A DNA stretch of 64,000 nucleotides from JBDXHU01 sp039989475 (GTDB taxonomy: Bacteria > Pseudomonadota > Gammaproteobacteria > Pseudomonadales > Halieaceae). The DNA is taken from the NCBI GenBank assembly GCA_039989475.1, contig JBDXHU010000009.1, positions 62,001 to 126,000 on the forward strand, in the 5' to 3' direction. Below are positions 32,896 to 42,565 of this stretch, one piece after another (position 1 is the stretch's first letter; each line of letters starts with the position of its first letter). The position numbers and the translations under genes were made by a program. Below the pieces are notes generated by a model. That model was not told where the DNA came from. It saw only the letters and a program-made list of their open reading frames with translations, and made no database searches.

Positions 32896-35800
32896 TTACG
32901 GTGATAAAGGCAGTGGCCTACCATAGCCGGGCCTGATTCCTGGAAGCGCTGGCGGTGTAACGCCTGCCGCTTCGAGTACCCCTGACACATAGCTGTTGCT
33001 ATTGTAGGTGAACCCAAATGGATCTGGGAAGGGATCATAGAGCGCATTGTCACCATAACTCTCTGCCGCTTTTATCAGATCCCGAATTAAATCTGAATCC
33101 GAACGACCATCAGCTGCACAGACTTGCGTCAAATCGTTCAGATTTGATGGAGCATCACCTGGGTAGTTAGGAGCACCGGTTAAACGCCCGAACAAACCAC
33201 TGCCCGGGCCAAAAGCTTGCCCACCAAGAGTTGCCTCTCTTCCTTGAGAATGCTGAAAGAGTGGATGATTTGCAAAATCTGCGGGGTTATCAGGTCTAAG
33301 GACGATGGCAGCATGTTGGAATGGGTTGGAGCTTGAATTAACGAATGCCGGGTGCTGACCAACGAAAACTTCAAGGCCGAATGGGTCGGTAAACCTTATC
33401 GGGTTTTGATAAGAGTACCCATAGGTATTCAATCCCCCAGTAAGACCTATCGGGTCGGACTGTACATACCACCCCAAACTCGGATCATAATCCCTAAAGT
33501 AGTTGTAATGAAGTCCTGTCTCCTGGTCATAGTACTGCCCAGGGAAGCGGATGGGGTTGTCGATGGTTGAGACGGCTTGTTCGACTTCCCCGAATGGCAG
33601 GTAGTCGCCTTGCCAGACAACTTGTTGATTTTGGTCGGTGATCAACTGCGGTGTTCCCAGGTGATCGTTGTGGAAGTACACAAGCTGGCTGCCTGCACTT
33701 GCGAGTCGGGCTTGATTGGCCGCTGTGTCTGCCCACCGGATACGAATCCCATCGGCCACCACGTAACCATTGGCCTCATCATCGATACGAACACTGCTCA
33801 GTCCATCCAGGGCAAAGGTGCCCAGGGGCTGCCAGCTGCCGCCAGCTGCCTGCTGGTTGACCGTGACACGCGCGTCGCCCGTGGCAGTCTCGATGACATA
33901 GGCCGCATCACTGGCCCGGTTGGGATGGGAGGTCCACAGGGCTTCCACCGTGTAATCCCCCGCCACGGCAATGTCCAGCGGCCAACTCAGCACATTGGTG
34001 CTCTCATCCGTGCGGATCAGGCGCACCGCATCGGCAATCACGTAACCGTTGGCTTGATCAGACAGGCTCACAGTCACTGTCTCGCCCGCAGCCAGGTTCA
34101 GGGTAGCCACCGAGTTCCATTGCGCCATCCCCTGGGTTTGATTAACCACCACCGTCAGTTCGGCTTCACCCACACGCTTGATGGTATAGGCCGCATCACT
34201 GGCCCGGTTGGGATGCGCCGTCCAGCGCAGGTCCAGGAAATACTCGGCTGTGGCATCGGCCGTCAGCGCCCAGGTCGCCGTATTGGGGGCGGCATCCACA
34301 GCTTCCAGACGAATAGCATCGCCAATCACATAACCGTCGGCGGCATCACTCAGGGTGACGGATGCCGTATCGGCAAAGCTGAAGGTGCCCAGCAGCTGAT
34401 CCTGGCCACCGCCGGCTTGCTGGTTCACGGTAACCGTGCTGGCCTGGGGCTGGCCCTGGGCATCGATTCCGTTAATGGTGTACTGCGCATTGCTGGCCCG
34501 GTTGGGATGCGAGGTCCAGCGCGCAAACACCTGGTAGCTGTCAGGGACTACAGTGGTCTCCCAGGTGACTGTGCCAGCGCCAGTGCCCGCCGCCGCGGCC
34601 AGGTAATCACCGCCCTCGAAGCCCGCCACGCTGGTGGAACTCGACCAGGTACCGGTCACGGTCGCATCGACGTTATCCAGCACAACTGCCTCCGGGGAAA
34701 CCCCGTTGGCGTAGTGGTGCTGGTAGTTGCTGCCGGTATAACCGGCGATGGCGGTGGAGGATTGCCAGGTGCCGGTGGTGCTAAAGCTGGCATCCCCGTT
34801 ATCAACAACAATGCCGCCCTCGGCGGGACCATCGGCTGCATGCACCCGATAATTGGCACCAATAAAGCCCGCCACTGCCGTGGAGTTGTTCCAACCCGCA
34901 TCCGCCTCAATGCTGGCGTCCTCGCTGTCGAGTACCTGCTCGGCCGGCACTTCACTACTGCCGCCACCGGTTACCATGGCCAGGTGCATACCGTCGGCGT
35001 AAATATACTCACGGATAACCGCCCCGCTACCGTCGGTCTCGACCAGTAATTGCCCATTGGGCGCATAGTGGAAATGCGTCACCTGGTTATCTGCCAAGGT
35101 CTTGATGCGACGTTGTCCGAGGCCATCGAAGCGGTAACTGGCCAGCAGTTGCCCCCCGGCGCTGACCGATACAGGCCGGTTATGGGCACCATAAACGGTT
35201 TCCAGCTCACGGCCATCGGCGCTGGTCATAGTGAGGGGGTTGCCATTGGGGTCGTAGCCCCAACCACGGCTGGAAGCAGGCGCGCCGTTGAGCAGGGACT
35301 CAACGGACAACAGCCTCTGACTGGAAGCCTCGTAGCTGTAACTGTCTAGCGTGGTATCCGCGCCGTCCACCTGGGTTCGACTGAGGCGGTTACCCGTGCC
35401 GTCAAGCTGATAATCAACACTCCCGTAGCTTCCGGTCGCGCTCTCCAGCCGGTACAGCCCATCATAAGAAAAAGACTGGTCAGCACTGGCATCCACGCCA
35501 TTGAGAATCGCGTTGATATTGTCGGTGACATCATGACTGTAGGCGCGGTCGTAGATCACCCCGGCGCCATCGGTGCTAATCCTGTCTATGCGGTAATCCA
35601 GGTCATAGGCCAGGGTGGTTTGCAGGGCGTTGCCGTGGCTGTAGCCTGCCACCGGGCCGAATGGCTGATAGCTGAGATTCGTGGCGATAGCCTGTTCCGG
35701 TGCGGTGCTGTCTGCCTGGGTATATACGGCGCTGACCCGGCCTTCGCTGTCGCGCTCCATACGCAACACCCGGCCACTGGGATAGGTCAGGCGACTGAGC

Positions 35801-38730
35801 AAGCCCGCCAGGTCGTATTCCATCTGCCAGAAGTAACTGAGCCCATCCAGGGTCTCGGTCTTGCCCGTCATGTGTCCCAGACGGTTGTAGCTATAGCTGG
35901 CCGCGCCAGCACTGTCCTGAATGCCGGTCAGGCGGCCGACGCCAATATTGCCACCCGCAGTCCCGTCATAGCTGTAGATCACATCCAGGGCGGGATCACC
36001 GGGGTAGCGCAGGTTGGTCAGCCGATTCAGGGCGTCGTAGTCATAGAGGCTCAGCACGCCGCGTGCATCGGTCTGGCTGATGCGGTTCTCGGCGGCATCA
36101 TACTCAAACCGTGTCAGGCCGGTATTGGGACTCGTCTCATCGCGGAGGTTGTCGAAACCGTCGTAGGAGTACGTGGTGGCAATCCCTTCCGGGTCGATCA
36201 CCGATACGATGTTGTCGTGAACGTCATAGCCAAACTGGGTGATACCATTCAGCGCATCGGTAACACTGGCCAGGCGATCCAGCGGGTCAAAGACCCGGTT
36301 CGTGTTATTGCTGAGCGCATCGTTGCTTAGCTGCCGGTTGTCGCTCAGGTCGTAGTCGTGGCCGTAGTCCTGCCCATTGTTACCCAATTCATTGCGCAGA
36401 CGGCTGAGTTCATCAAATACCTGTTGTTGCTGGAACACAATGCTGCCGTTACCGGCGAGGATATTGGTACCAGTGATATTGCCTGCCGCATCCAGGACGA
36501 AGGCCACCGCCTCGCCCAGGCTATTGCCAATGCCGGTGAGTTGGCCGGCGTCATTGTAGGTATAGCTGCTGCTGACCCCATTGGGCAAAGTGGTGCCGAT
36601 CAACTGGCCCACGCTGTCATAATCAAAAGTAGTAGTCGCCTGGTCATCGACAGTGACAGCGTCCAGCCAGCCGCGCGGCGTATAGGTGAGGGTCGTCACC
36701 ACACCATTGGCATCGACAATCCGGGTGGGTTTGCCCCAGCCGTCATAGTCGGTGATCTCGGTAATTTGACCCAGGGCATTGGTGATGCGGCTGACCAGGC
36801 CACGGGCGTTGTACTCGTAGGTGGTGACATCGGCCACATCGGTGCGTGGGCCATCAGCGGATTGCACCAGGCCAGTGGCGGGACCCGTGGTGTAGTAGGT
36901 ATAAGTCCAGTTGCGACTGCCGGCACTGAAACTGCTCTTGTCGGTCTCGGTGCGACTGTCCAGCAGGCCGTCGTTGCCATAGTCCAGCACCGTCAGCAGC
37001 AGTTCGTCTTCAATGCGGGTCTTCAGCGCATAGTCCGGGTGCCAAACCGTGGTGGTCGTGCGCTCGGCCGACGTACCCGCTGCCTCGGTACGGCGTGTCG
37101 CCAGTCCCCGGCTGTTGAAGTCGTAAGACGTGACAAATCCGCGCGCGCCAGTGCTGCTATCCTTGAAGCCAAAATCGTCATAGACGATGTTCTGGTTTGT
37201 AGCCTGGCAGCTTTCGGTTGGTACCCCGTCGATACCGGCTATTCGCTCGCGAGTGTCTTCCCGCTCATAGCGATATACCGTGTCCTTTCCCAGTGGATTG
37301 GTCACTGTTCGCTGTACAGGTTCGTAGGTCAGGGAAAACTTGTTACCCGTGGTGCCGCGCTGTGTTGTCTCGGCCAGCCCGGTCTCACGGTAGGTGTAGG
37401 TGAGGGCGCGATCGCCATTCTCGTCAATAACACCTGTGAGCGCGGTCGGGAACAGTAAATCCTCGTAAAGATAGGTGCGGGGACTTATAGCGCCAGGGTA
37501 GCTGGCTGAACTGAACATCCAGCCTGTGCCAACGTGGCTGTAATCGACGGAGTAGTATGGCTGGTAGTCCTCTTGCCCGCCTGGATCGGTATTGCGGGAG
37601 GCGGTCATGTTTACGAGCCGTTGCTCAATGTCGTAGCTGAAGCTCAGGCGGTTACCAAAGTCGTCATCTACCCGCTCTAACATGGCGAATTTATCTGGGG
37701 CATAGGTCAGTGATTGTGAATGGCCTTGCGGGTTGGTGATCTTCAGCAAGCGCCCACCGGGCCTAGCATATTCCTCCACATGGCCATCAGCACGGAACAG
37801 GCGCAGTCCATCGAAGCTGTCGCCGGCGAGCACCGAGAGCACCTCAACCGAGCCATGGGCACTATTTCCGGGCCGATAGGGTTCGGTATCATCGTAACGG
37901 AAGAACCGGATATCATGGCCATCGGGCTGCACCAGCATCGCCGCTTGCTGACCCCGTAGCGGCCATGGATACTGGAGCAGGCGCTTCTCGTAATTATGGC
38001 GCCACTGGGGAACGCCTTTGCGGCGCAGGCTTGACTCAAAAAGCTGGTTGTATTTTCCCTCAAGTGCCAATTTATCGAGCGGCAAATTATTTCCTGCAAC
38101 CTTATCGCTAGTATTGATTATCTGGTCTTGGTAAGGATTGGGGTTGATCTCAGGCGCGTGAAACTTGCCAGTTAGATCAAACCCCCATTGCACCCTGAGA
38201 TTCACCAGCCTTTGCTGGCGATTGGCCTTCGAGTTGTAGGAACGCTCAAAGCGCAACGGGAATGGCCCCGTGCCCTCAAAGTCGACTTCAGTCAGTCTCT
38301 TGTTTCCATTGGCATGGTCTATCGGGTAACCCACCGTGGAACCCGGGCAACCGGTCTTATCATTCTGGTCTTCGATTTCGGCGGGGCAGGCTTCCGGGCC
38401 AGCCAGATCCAGCGCTCCATCACAACTCGCACGACAACGAGTTCTTCCATTGATTACAATAGGATCGAGGTCCGGACGGCACTTTTCGCAGCGATATATA
38501 GTCCGACGCCCACCACCTTCCACGTTACATTGCTGGTAAGAGGGGTTGTGGTTGAAAAAGCCAAAGAACTGACAGACCTCGTCAGCGTTCAAATCAGTAG
38601 ATACCGGCACGCATCCAGATCGGTCTTCGTTAACAGATCGCCAAACAAATTCCTCGCTGGCAGCCGGTGTTGATAACAATAAAATGTGCAGGCAGGCCGC
38701 ACTTATACTGGTCAGTATTCCGAATTTCAT
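32896..38730 (-). CDS. Secreted RHS/YD-repeat protein with golvesin-like domains and polymorphic C-terminal tip
   Basis: The protein has 1944 residues. A signal peptide (~1-25) is followed by a Cys-rich segment (~40-130), a DUF6531-like opening (HANGNKRLTEVDFEGTGPFP) and many YD repeats (~350-1330). At about 1340-1665 come tandem golvesin/xanthan-lyase-type beta domains, each with WTSHPNRASxAxY and a final NGYVIxDAxRL strand. The RHS core end follows (YDQETGLHYNYFRDYDPSLG, DPIGLTGGLNTYGY, then DPFGLE near 1780). The last ~160 residues are the tip. FQHAAIVL (~1802) and YNSNSYVSGVLEAAG (~1912) could be parts of a permuted papain/NlpC-like fold with Ser at the Cys position, but this is weak. No PAAR or T6SS gene is near; the signal peptide points to Sec export. 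Confidence 0.88.
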   Translation of the reverse strand: MKFGILTSISAACLHILLLSTPAASEEFVWRSVNEDRSGCVPVSTDLNADEVCQFFGFFNHNPSYQQCNVEGGGRRTIYRCEKCRPDLDPIVINGRTRCRASCDGALDLAGPEACPAEIEDQNDKTGCPGSTVGYPIDHANGNKRLTEVDFEGTGPFPLRFERSYNSKANRQQRLVNLRVQWGFDLTGKFHAPEINPNPYQDQIINTSDKVAGNNLPLDKLALEGKYNQLFESSLRRKGVPQWRHNYEKRLLQYPWPLRGQQAAMLVQPDGHDIRFFRYDDTEPYRPGNSAHGSVEVLSVLAGDSFDGLRLFRADGHVEEYARPGGRLLKITNPQGHSQSLTYAPDKFAMLERVDDDFGNRLSFSYDIEQRLVNMTASRNTDPGGQEDYQPYYSVDYSHVGTGWMFSSASYPGAISPRTYLYEDLLFPTALTGVIDENGDRALTYTYRETGLAETTQRGTTGNKFSLTYEPVQRTVTNPLGKDTVYRYEREDTRERIAGIDGVPTESCQATNQNIVYDDFGFKDSSTGARGFVTSYDFNSRGLATRRTEAAGTSAERTTTTVWHPDYALKTRIEDELLLTVLDYGNDGLLDSRTETDKSSFSAGSRNWTYTYYTTGPATGLVQSADGPRTDVADVTTYEYNARGLVSRITNALGQITEITDYDGWGKPTRIVDANGVVTTLTYTPRGWLDAVTVDDQATTTFDYDSVGQLIGTTLPNGVSSSYTYNDAGQLTGIGNSLGEAVAFVLDAAGNITGTNILAGNGSIVFQQQQVFDELSRLRNELGNNGQDYGHDYDLSDNRQLSNDALSNNTNRVFDPLDRLASVTDALNGITQFGYDVHDNIVSVIDPEGIATTYSYDGFDNLRDETSPNTGLTRFEYDAAENRISQTDARGVLSLYDYDALNRLTNLRYPGDPALDVIYSYDGTAGGNIGVGRLTGIQDSAGAASYSYNRLGHMTGKTETLDGLSYFWQMEYDLAGLLSRLTYPSGRVLRMERDSEGRVSAVYTQADSTAPEQAIATNLSYQPFGPVAGYSHGNALQTTLAYDLDYRIDRISTDGAGVIYDRAYSHDVTDNINAILNGVDASADQSFSYDGLYRLESATGSYGSVDYQLDGTGNRLSRTQVDGADTTLDSYSYEASSQRLLSVESLLNGAPASSRGWGYDPNGNPLTMTSADGRELETVYGAHNRPVSVSAGGQLLASYRFDGLGQRRIKTLADNQVTHFHYAPNGQLLVETDGSGAVIREYIYADGMHLAMVTGGGSSEVPAEQVLDSEDASIEADAGWNNSTAVAGFIGANYRVHAADGPAEGGIVVDNGDASFSTTGTWQSSTAIAGYTGSNYQHHYANGVSPEAVVLDNVDATVTGTWSSSTSVAGFEGGDYLAAAAGTGAGTVTWETTVVPDSYQVFARWTSHPNRASNAQYTINGIDAQGQPQASTVTVNQQAGGGQDQLLGTFSFADTASVTLSDAADGYVIGDAIRLEAVDAAPNTATWALTADATAEYFLDLRWTAHPNRASDAAYTIKRVGEAELTVVVNQTQGMAQWNSVATLNLAAGETVTVSLSDQANGYVIADAVRLIRTDESTNVLSWPLDIAVAGDYTVEALWTSHPNRASDAAYVIETATGDARVTVNQQAAGGSWQPLGTFALDGLSSVRIDDEANGYVVADGIRIRWADTAANQARLASAGSQLVYFHNDHLGTPQLITDQNQQVVWQGDYLPFGEVEQAVSTIDNPIRFPGQYYDQETGLHYNYFRDYDPSLGWYVQSDPIGLTGGLNTYGYSYQNPIRFTDPFGLEVFVGQHPAFVNSSSNPFQHAAIVLRPDNPADFANHPLFQHSQGREATLGGQAFGPGSGLFGRLTGAPNYPGDAPSNLNDLTQVCAADGRSDSDLIRDLIKAAESYGDNALYDPFPDPFGFTYNSNSYVSGVLEAAGVTPPALPGIRPGYGRPLPLSP

Positions 38731-38904
38731 GCCGAGAGCGCTCCATTATCTGCCGTGGGTGACTTATGGTCTGCCTACCCCACCGGTAATCGTTATCGAA
38801 TCTTCCTTGATAAAATCTCGGAAATCTAAATCCAGCTTAACTCACAACAGTGTTTTGTAAACTAAACGAAAGTACTAGTTTCCAACATAAACGCGCATTC
38901 TGAA

Positions 38905-38986
38905 TTAATGGGGTCGGAGTAACTTTTCTCTGAAGAAAAAGCAGTCAATTACCGCCCTTGCTCCAAAATCTTACTCTGACCCCAAT
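38905..38986. repeat. Dispersed repeat family A, copy 3
   Basis: The 82-bp element is intact at both ends and nearly identical to copy 1. It lies in the 421-bp gap between the RHS start and the HlyD gene, followed by a partial right-end motif (CTTGCTCTGAC). Confidence 0.92.
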
Positions 38987-39019
38987 TTACGAAATCTTGC
39001 TCTGACACCGCATTGCGCA

Positions 39020-39055
39020 TGGAGATCAAGTTCAAGTTGATGGGTGGAATTTAAG
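39020..39055 (+). pseudogene. Remnant of an aldehyde dehydrogenase (gabD-like) 3' end
   Basis: The last ~36 bases of gabD (20064-20099) recur here with about three changes; the reading frame ends MEIKFKLMGGI and stop, against LEIKYMLMGGI and stop in GabD. Nothing upstream of 39018 resembles the rest of the gene. It is probably the scar of a deleted or displaced dehydrogenase gene. Confidence 0.6.
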
Positions 39056-39090
39056 TTTCACCCTATCTGCGCAAGCTCCCTGCCAGCAGC

Positions 39091-39118
39091 TTCCTGAAGC
39101 GCTAAAGTTCTCTATACT
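39091..39118 (+). promoter_or_regulatory. Candidate promoter of the bacteriocin export operon
   Basis: TTCCTG and TATACT (39113-39118) are spaced 16 bases apart, 34 bases before the HlyD start. The -35 is weak. No other promoter is evident upstream of the cluster. Confidence 0.45.
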
Positions 39119-39151
39119 TCCCTGACGTCACCACTCGCGCAGGGAAGCGCT

Positions 39152-40399
39152 ATGGGATTGTTTCGCCAACAGGCAATGGACGCCTACTGTGATCGCCTGC
39201 ACGGTCACGTGATGCTACTACCTCGCCTGCCACACACACTTCTGTGCCTTGGCTTGCTGCTTTGGGTAGGTCTACTGGCCTTGTTTCTGACCCAATCGCA
39301 CTACTCCCGTAGGGAGACCGTATCCGGCTGGCTGGAGCCAGCAGCCGGGGTGGTACGCATTTACCCACAAACCGAGGGTAAGCTGGCGCAATTATTGGTA
39401 AAGAACGGGGACCCGGTGATTACCGGACAACCGCTGGCCATTATCAATGGCGACCGGGTACTGACCGGCGGCGAACACATGGAGACACTTCTACTAGAGG
39501 AGTACCAGGCACAACAGCGCGCATTACAACGCCAGTTGAAGCGCGAAGACAGCTTGCAACAATCGCGTCTGGGCGAATTGGAACAACGCCTCCAGACAGC
39601 CGCCAGTGAACTGGCAGGTATTGAAGCGCAACTGACCACCCAACAGCAGCGCATTGACCTTGCACGACAGCGCCAACAGCGCAACCAACAGCTGGTGCAG
39701 CATGGACATATCACGGCCACCGAACAGGAAAGTCTGCTGGAACAACTTTTGCGCCTGGATCGGGAGCGCCAGGCGCTGCTGGTCGACCGGGCCCAGCAAC
39801 TGGCCGTCATCCAGCAACTACAGTCCCGTTTCGACCGCCTGCCCGAAGAAAGCGCCAACGCCATTGATCAGCTACGTCTGAAGCTGAGTGCCCTGAGCCA
39901 GGATATCGCCCGCCTGCGCGGTCAGCGCGCCTATGTGGTGATGGCGACAATCGATGGGTACGTCAGTAATCTCAGCCTGCAAGCCGGACAGCGGGCACGC
40001 TTCAACCAGCCACTGCTATCGCTACTACCCGTCAATTCAGGTTTGATTGCACATCTGCTGATTCCAGTACGCGCCGCAGGTTTTCTACAAGCGGGGCAAG
40101 AAGTGTTGATACGCTATGACGCTTTTCCCTACCAGAAATTCGGCTTGCAGCGGGCACAGCTACTGGCTGTCGCCAGCAACGCTTCACTACCCGGTGAAAC
40201 GCTTCATGTACCGTTCAATTTTGCCGAGCCGGTCTACCGGGTGACCGCTAAACCGGACACAAGCAGCATCATCGCCTACGGTAAGTCATTCCCTCTCAAA
40301 GCCGGAATGACATTAAGCGCAGACATCAAGCTTGAGCAACGCAGCTTGCTGCAATGGTTGCTGGAACCCATCCACAGCCTGCGCGGTCGACTGTCATGA
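39152..40399 (+). CDS. HlyD/CvaA-type periplasmic adaptor for bacteriocin export
   Basis: The protein has 415 residues. It opens GLFRQQAMDAYCDRLHGHVMLLPRLPHTLL, a hallmark of CvaA-like adaptors. One membrane helix (~25-45) is followed by a biotinyl-lipoyl half (GVVRIYPQTEGKLAQLLVKNGDPV), a long coiled coil (~105-250) and the beta-barrel/lipoyl return (VVMATIDGYVSNLSLQAGQRA). It should link the downstream C39 ABC exporter to a TolC-type outer-membrane channel, which is not encoded here. AGGGAAG (39141-39147) precedes the ATG. Its stop overlaps the next start (ATGA), so the exporter is translationally coupled. Confidence 0.93.
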   Translation: MGLFRQQAMDAYCDRLHGHVMLLPRLPHTLLCLGLLLWVGLLALFLTQSHYSRRETVSGWLEPAAGVVRIYPQTEGKLAQLLVKNGDPVITGQPLAIINGDRVLTGGEHMETLLLEEYQAQQRALQRQLKREDSLQQSRLGELEQRLQTAASELAGIEAQLTTQQQRIDLARQRQQRNQQLVQHGHITATEQESLLEQLLRLDRERQALLVDRAQQLAVIQQLQSRFDRLPEESANAIDQLRLKLSALSQDIARLRGQRAYVVMATIDGYVSNLSLQAGQRARFNQPLLSLLPVNSGLIAHLLIPVRAAGFLQAGQEVLIRYDAFPYQKFGLQRAQLLAVASNASLPGETLHVPFNFAEPVYRVTAKPDTSSIIAYGKSFPLKAGMTLSADIKLEQRSLLQWLLEPIHSLRGRLS

Positions 40400-42528
40400 G
40401 CAGCGCCAGCCACGCCGAAAATGCTTCCTCACTACTAAATTTCAACTGGTCTCGACGCCTACCCTTGCTGCGGCAAACTGAAGCCAGCGAATGCGGCATG
40501 GCATGCCTGGCGATGGTGGCGGGGTTTCACGGGCTGCACATTGACCTCTCGCAACTGCGCCAGCGTTTTCCCGATTCCGGCCAGGGCGTCAATCTGAAGC
40601 AACTGATCGATATGGCGGGTAGCCTGCAATTATCCGCCCGAGCCATTAAGGCCGACCTGAATGCAATCGGTCAGCTACAACTGCCCTGCGTGTTGCATTG
40701 GGACATGAATCATTTCGTGGTACTGAAAGCGGTGCGGCGCCGGCACGCAGTTGTTCACGATCCCGCCCGGGGCGCCAGGAAGCTATCGGTCCAGGAATTC
40801 TCGGAACACTACACCGGCATCGCGCTCGAGCTAACACCCTCAGCGGCTTTCGAACCGGAGCAACGAAGGCGCCCGATGAAGCTGGCGCATCTATGGACTC
40901 GCATTACCGGGCTCAAGCGCAGCCTGGCCCAGGTGCTTCTGATGTCTTTGCTGCTGCAACTTTTTGCCGTCGCAGCGCCCTTCTATGTGCAAACCGTGGT
41001 CGACGACGTGGTACTGCGCAATGACCACGGACTGCTGGCCGCTCTGGCGACAGGCTTCAGTCTGCTCTTGATCCTGGAAGTGGGCACCCAGGTCCTGCGC
41101 TCCTCAATTATTCTAAACCTGTCTACGCGCCTGCATATGCAATTGGCCACCAACCTGTTCCAACATTTACTGCGGCTGCCGCTGGATTACTTTCAACGTC
41201 GCCATTTAGGCGATGTGCTATCGCGGTTTGGATCGATCGAATCCGTCAAACACATTCTTAGCACAGGCCTGGTAAGCGCTGTTATAGACGGTCTGATGGC
41301 GGTACTGATGCTGACGGCCATGTTCCTGTATGACACCAGACTAACCCTGATTGTGCTATCGATATTGCTCATCTATCTGCTGCTTCGTATTGCTATGTTC
41401 CCAGCCCTGCGTCGAGAGACGGAAGAGAATATCGTGCAGCGTGCCCAGGTAGAAACCAGCTTCATCGAATCGGTGCGCGCCATACAGACCATCAAGTTGT
41501 TTCAACGCGAAGCCGAGCGCCAGGGGCATTGGCAAAATCGGCTTGCTGATACAATGAACAGCGACATACGCATCGCGCGCCTTGGCATAAGCTTTGAAGC
41601 TGCCGGCGCATTACTGTTCGGTGCGGAGAACATCCTGGTTGTGTATTTCGCCGCCACGGCAGTGATGGGCAATGTAATCTCGCTGGGCATGTTCTTCGCA
41701 TTCATGAGCTATAAACGTCGCTTTGTGGACTCCATGGACAGCCTGATCACCCAGATCATCGAAATCAAGATGCTGGGTGTGCACTTGCAGCGCATCAGCG
41801 ATATCGCCTTCACCGCCATCGAACCGGCCAACTGTGTTGCCGCGCCAGGCGAACAGGAAGCCAGCTACCAGTTGCGCGCCTCCGGCATAGGCTTTCGCTA
41901 TAGCAATGAGGGCGCACCTGTATTTAGCAGCCTGGACTTTACAATCGACAGCGGCCAGACGGTGGCTATCACGGGGCCCAGTGGCTGCGGCAAGTCCACC
42001 CTGCTTAAATGCCTGATGGGCCTGCTGCGAACCAGCGATGGCGAGATTCTCTTGAACGACATACCGCTGTCGCACACGCCTGGTTATCGCGCGTTAATCG
42101 CTGCTGTTATGCAAGACGATCAACTACTCAGCGGCTCTGTTGCTGACAACATCGCCTGCTTTGATCATCGTCTACACTTGGAAGATATCGCCCGTTGCGC
42201 GCAACAAGCCTGTATTCACGATGACATCATGAAGTTGCCCATGCAGTACAACAGCCCGGTCGGCGACATGGGCTCATCTCTCAGCGGCGGCCAGGTGCAG
42301 CGCATCATGCTGGCCCGCGCATTTTATCGTCGACCTGTTCTGCTGTTTCTCGATGAGGCCACCAGTCATCTAGATATCCAGACCGAGCAGCGCATAAACC
42401 AACACATCGCGGCCATGAGCATTACCCGCATATTAGTCGCACACCGACCAGAAACCATCGCCCTGGCCGACCATGTCATCGAATTGCGGCCAGATGGCCG
42501 CGCAAAAGTTTCGCGCAATGGAGCGTGA
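40396..42528 (+). CDS. C39 peptidase-containing bacteriocin ABC transporter
   Basis: The protein has 710 residues. N-terminal C39 peptidase: QTEASECGMACLAM with oxyanion Gln 27 and catalytic Cys 33, His 106 in MNHFVVL and Asp 122 in HDPARG. These intact residues mean it can cut double-glycine leaders. Then come about six membrane helices (~175-440) and an ATPase domain with Walker A GPSGCGKST, signature LSGGQVQR and Walker B LLFLDEAT. It resembles CvaB and related microcin exporters. The start ATG 40396 overlaps the HlyD stop. Its likely substrate is the double-glycine precursor starting 37 bases downstream. Confidence 0.96.
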   Translation: MSSASHAENASSLLNFNWSRRLPLLRQTEASECGMACLAMVAGFHGLHIDLSQLRQRFPDSGQGVNLKQLIDMAGSLQLSARAIKADLNAIGQLQLPCVLHWDMNHFVVLKAVRRRHAVVHDPARGARKLSVQEFSEHYTGIALELTPSAAFEPEQRRRPMKLAHLWTRITGLKRSLAQVLLMSLLLQLFAVAAPFYVQTVVDDVVLRNDHGLLAALATGFSLLLILEVGTQVLRSSIILNLSTRLHMQLATNLFQHLLRLPLDYFQRRHLGDVLSRFGSIESVKHILSTGLVSAVIDGLMAVLMLTAMFLYDTRLTLIVLSILLIYLLLRIAMFPALRRETEENIVQRAQVETSFIESVRAIQTIKLFQREAERQGHWQNRLADTMNSDIRIARLGISFEAAGALLFGAENILVVYFAATAVMGNVISLGMFFAFMSYKRRFVDSMDSLITQIIEIKMLGVHLQRISDIAFTAIEPANCVAAPGEQEASYQLRASGIGFRYSNEGAPVFSSLDFTIDSGQTVAITGPSGCGKSTLLKCLMGLLRTSDGEILLNDIPLSHTPGYRALIAAVMQDDQLLSGSVADNIACFDHRLHLEDIARCAQQACIHDDIMKLPMQYNSPVGDMGSSLSGGQVQRIMLARAFYRRPVLLFLDEATSHLDIQTEQRINQHIAAMSITRILVAHRPETIALADHVIELRPDGRAKVSRNGA

Positions 42529-42565
42529 AAGCCGCGAAAGCGGATTTAAACCTGGAGTATTAGTA

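Noticed and set aside
33577..35049. 490-codon open frame on the plus strand
   Set aside because: It is the antisense shadow of the RHS gene, whose GC-rich repeats keep the opposite frame open; no recognisable protein features.
32896..38730. RHS protein as a type VI secretion effector
   Set aside because: It has a Sec signal peptide and no PAAR domain, VgrG or chaperone gene nearby.
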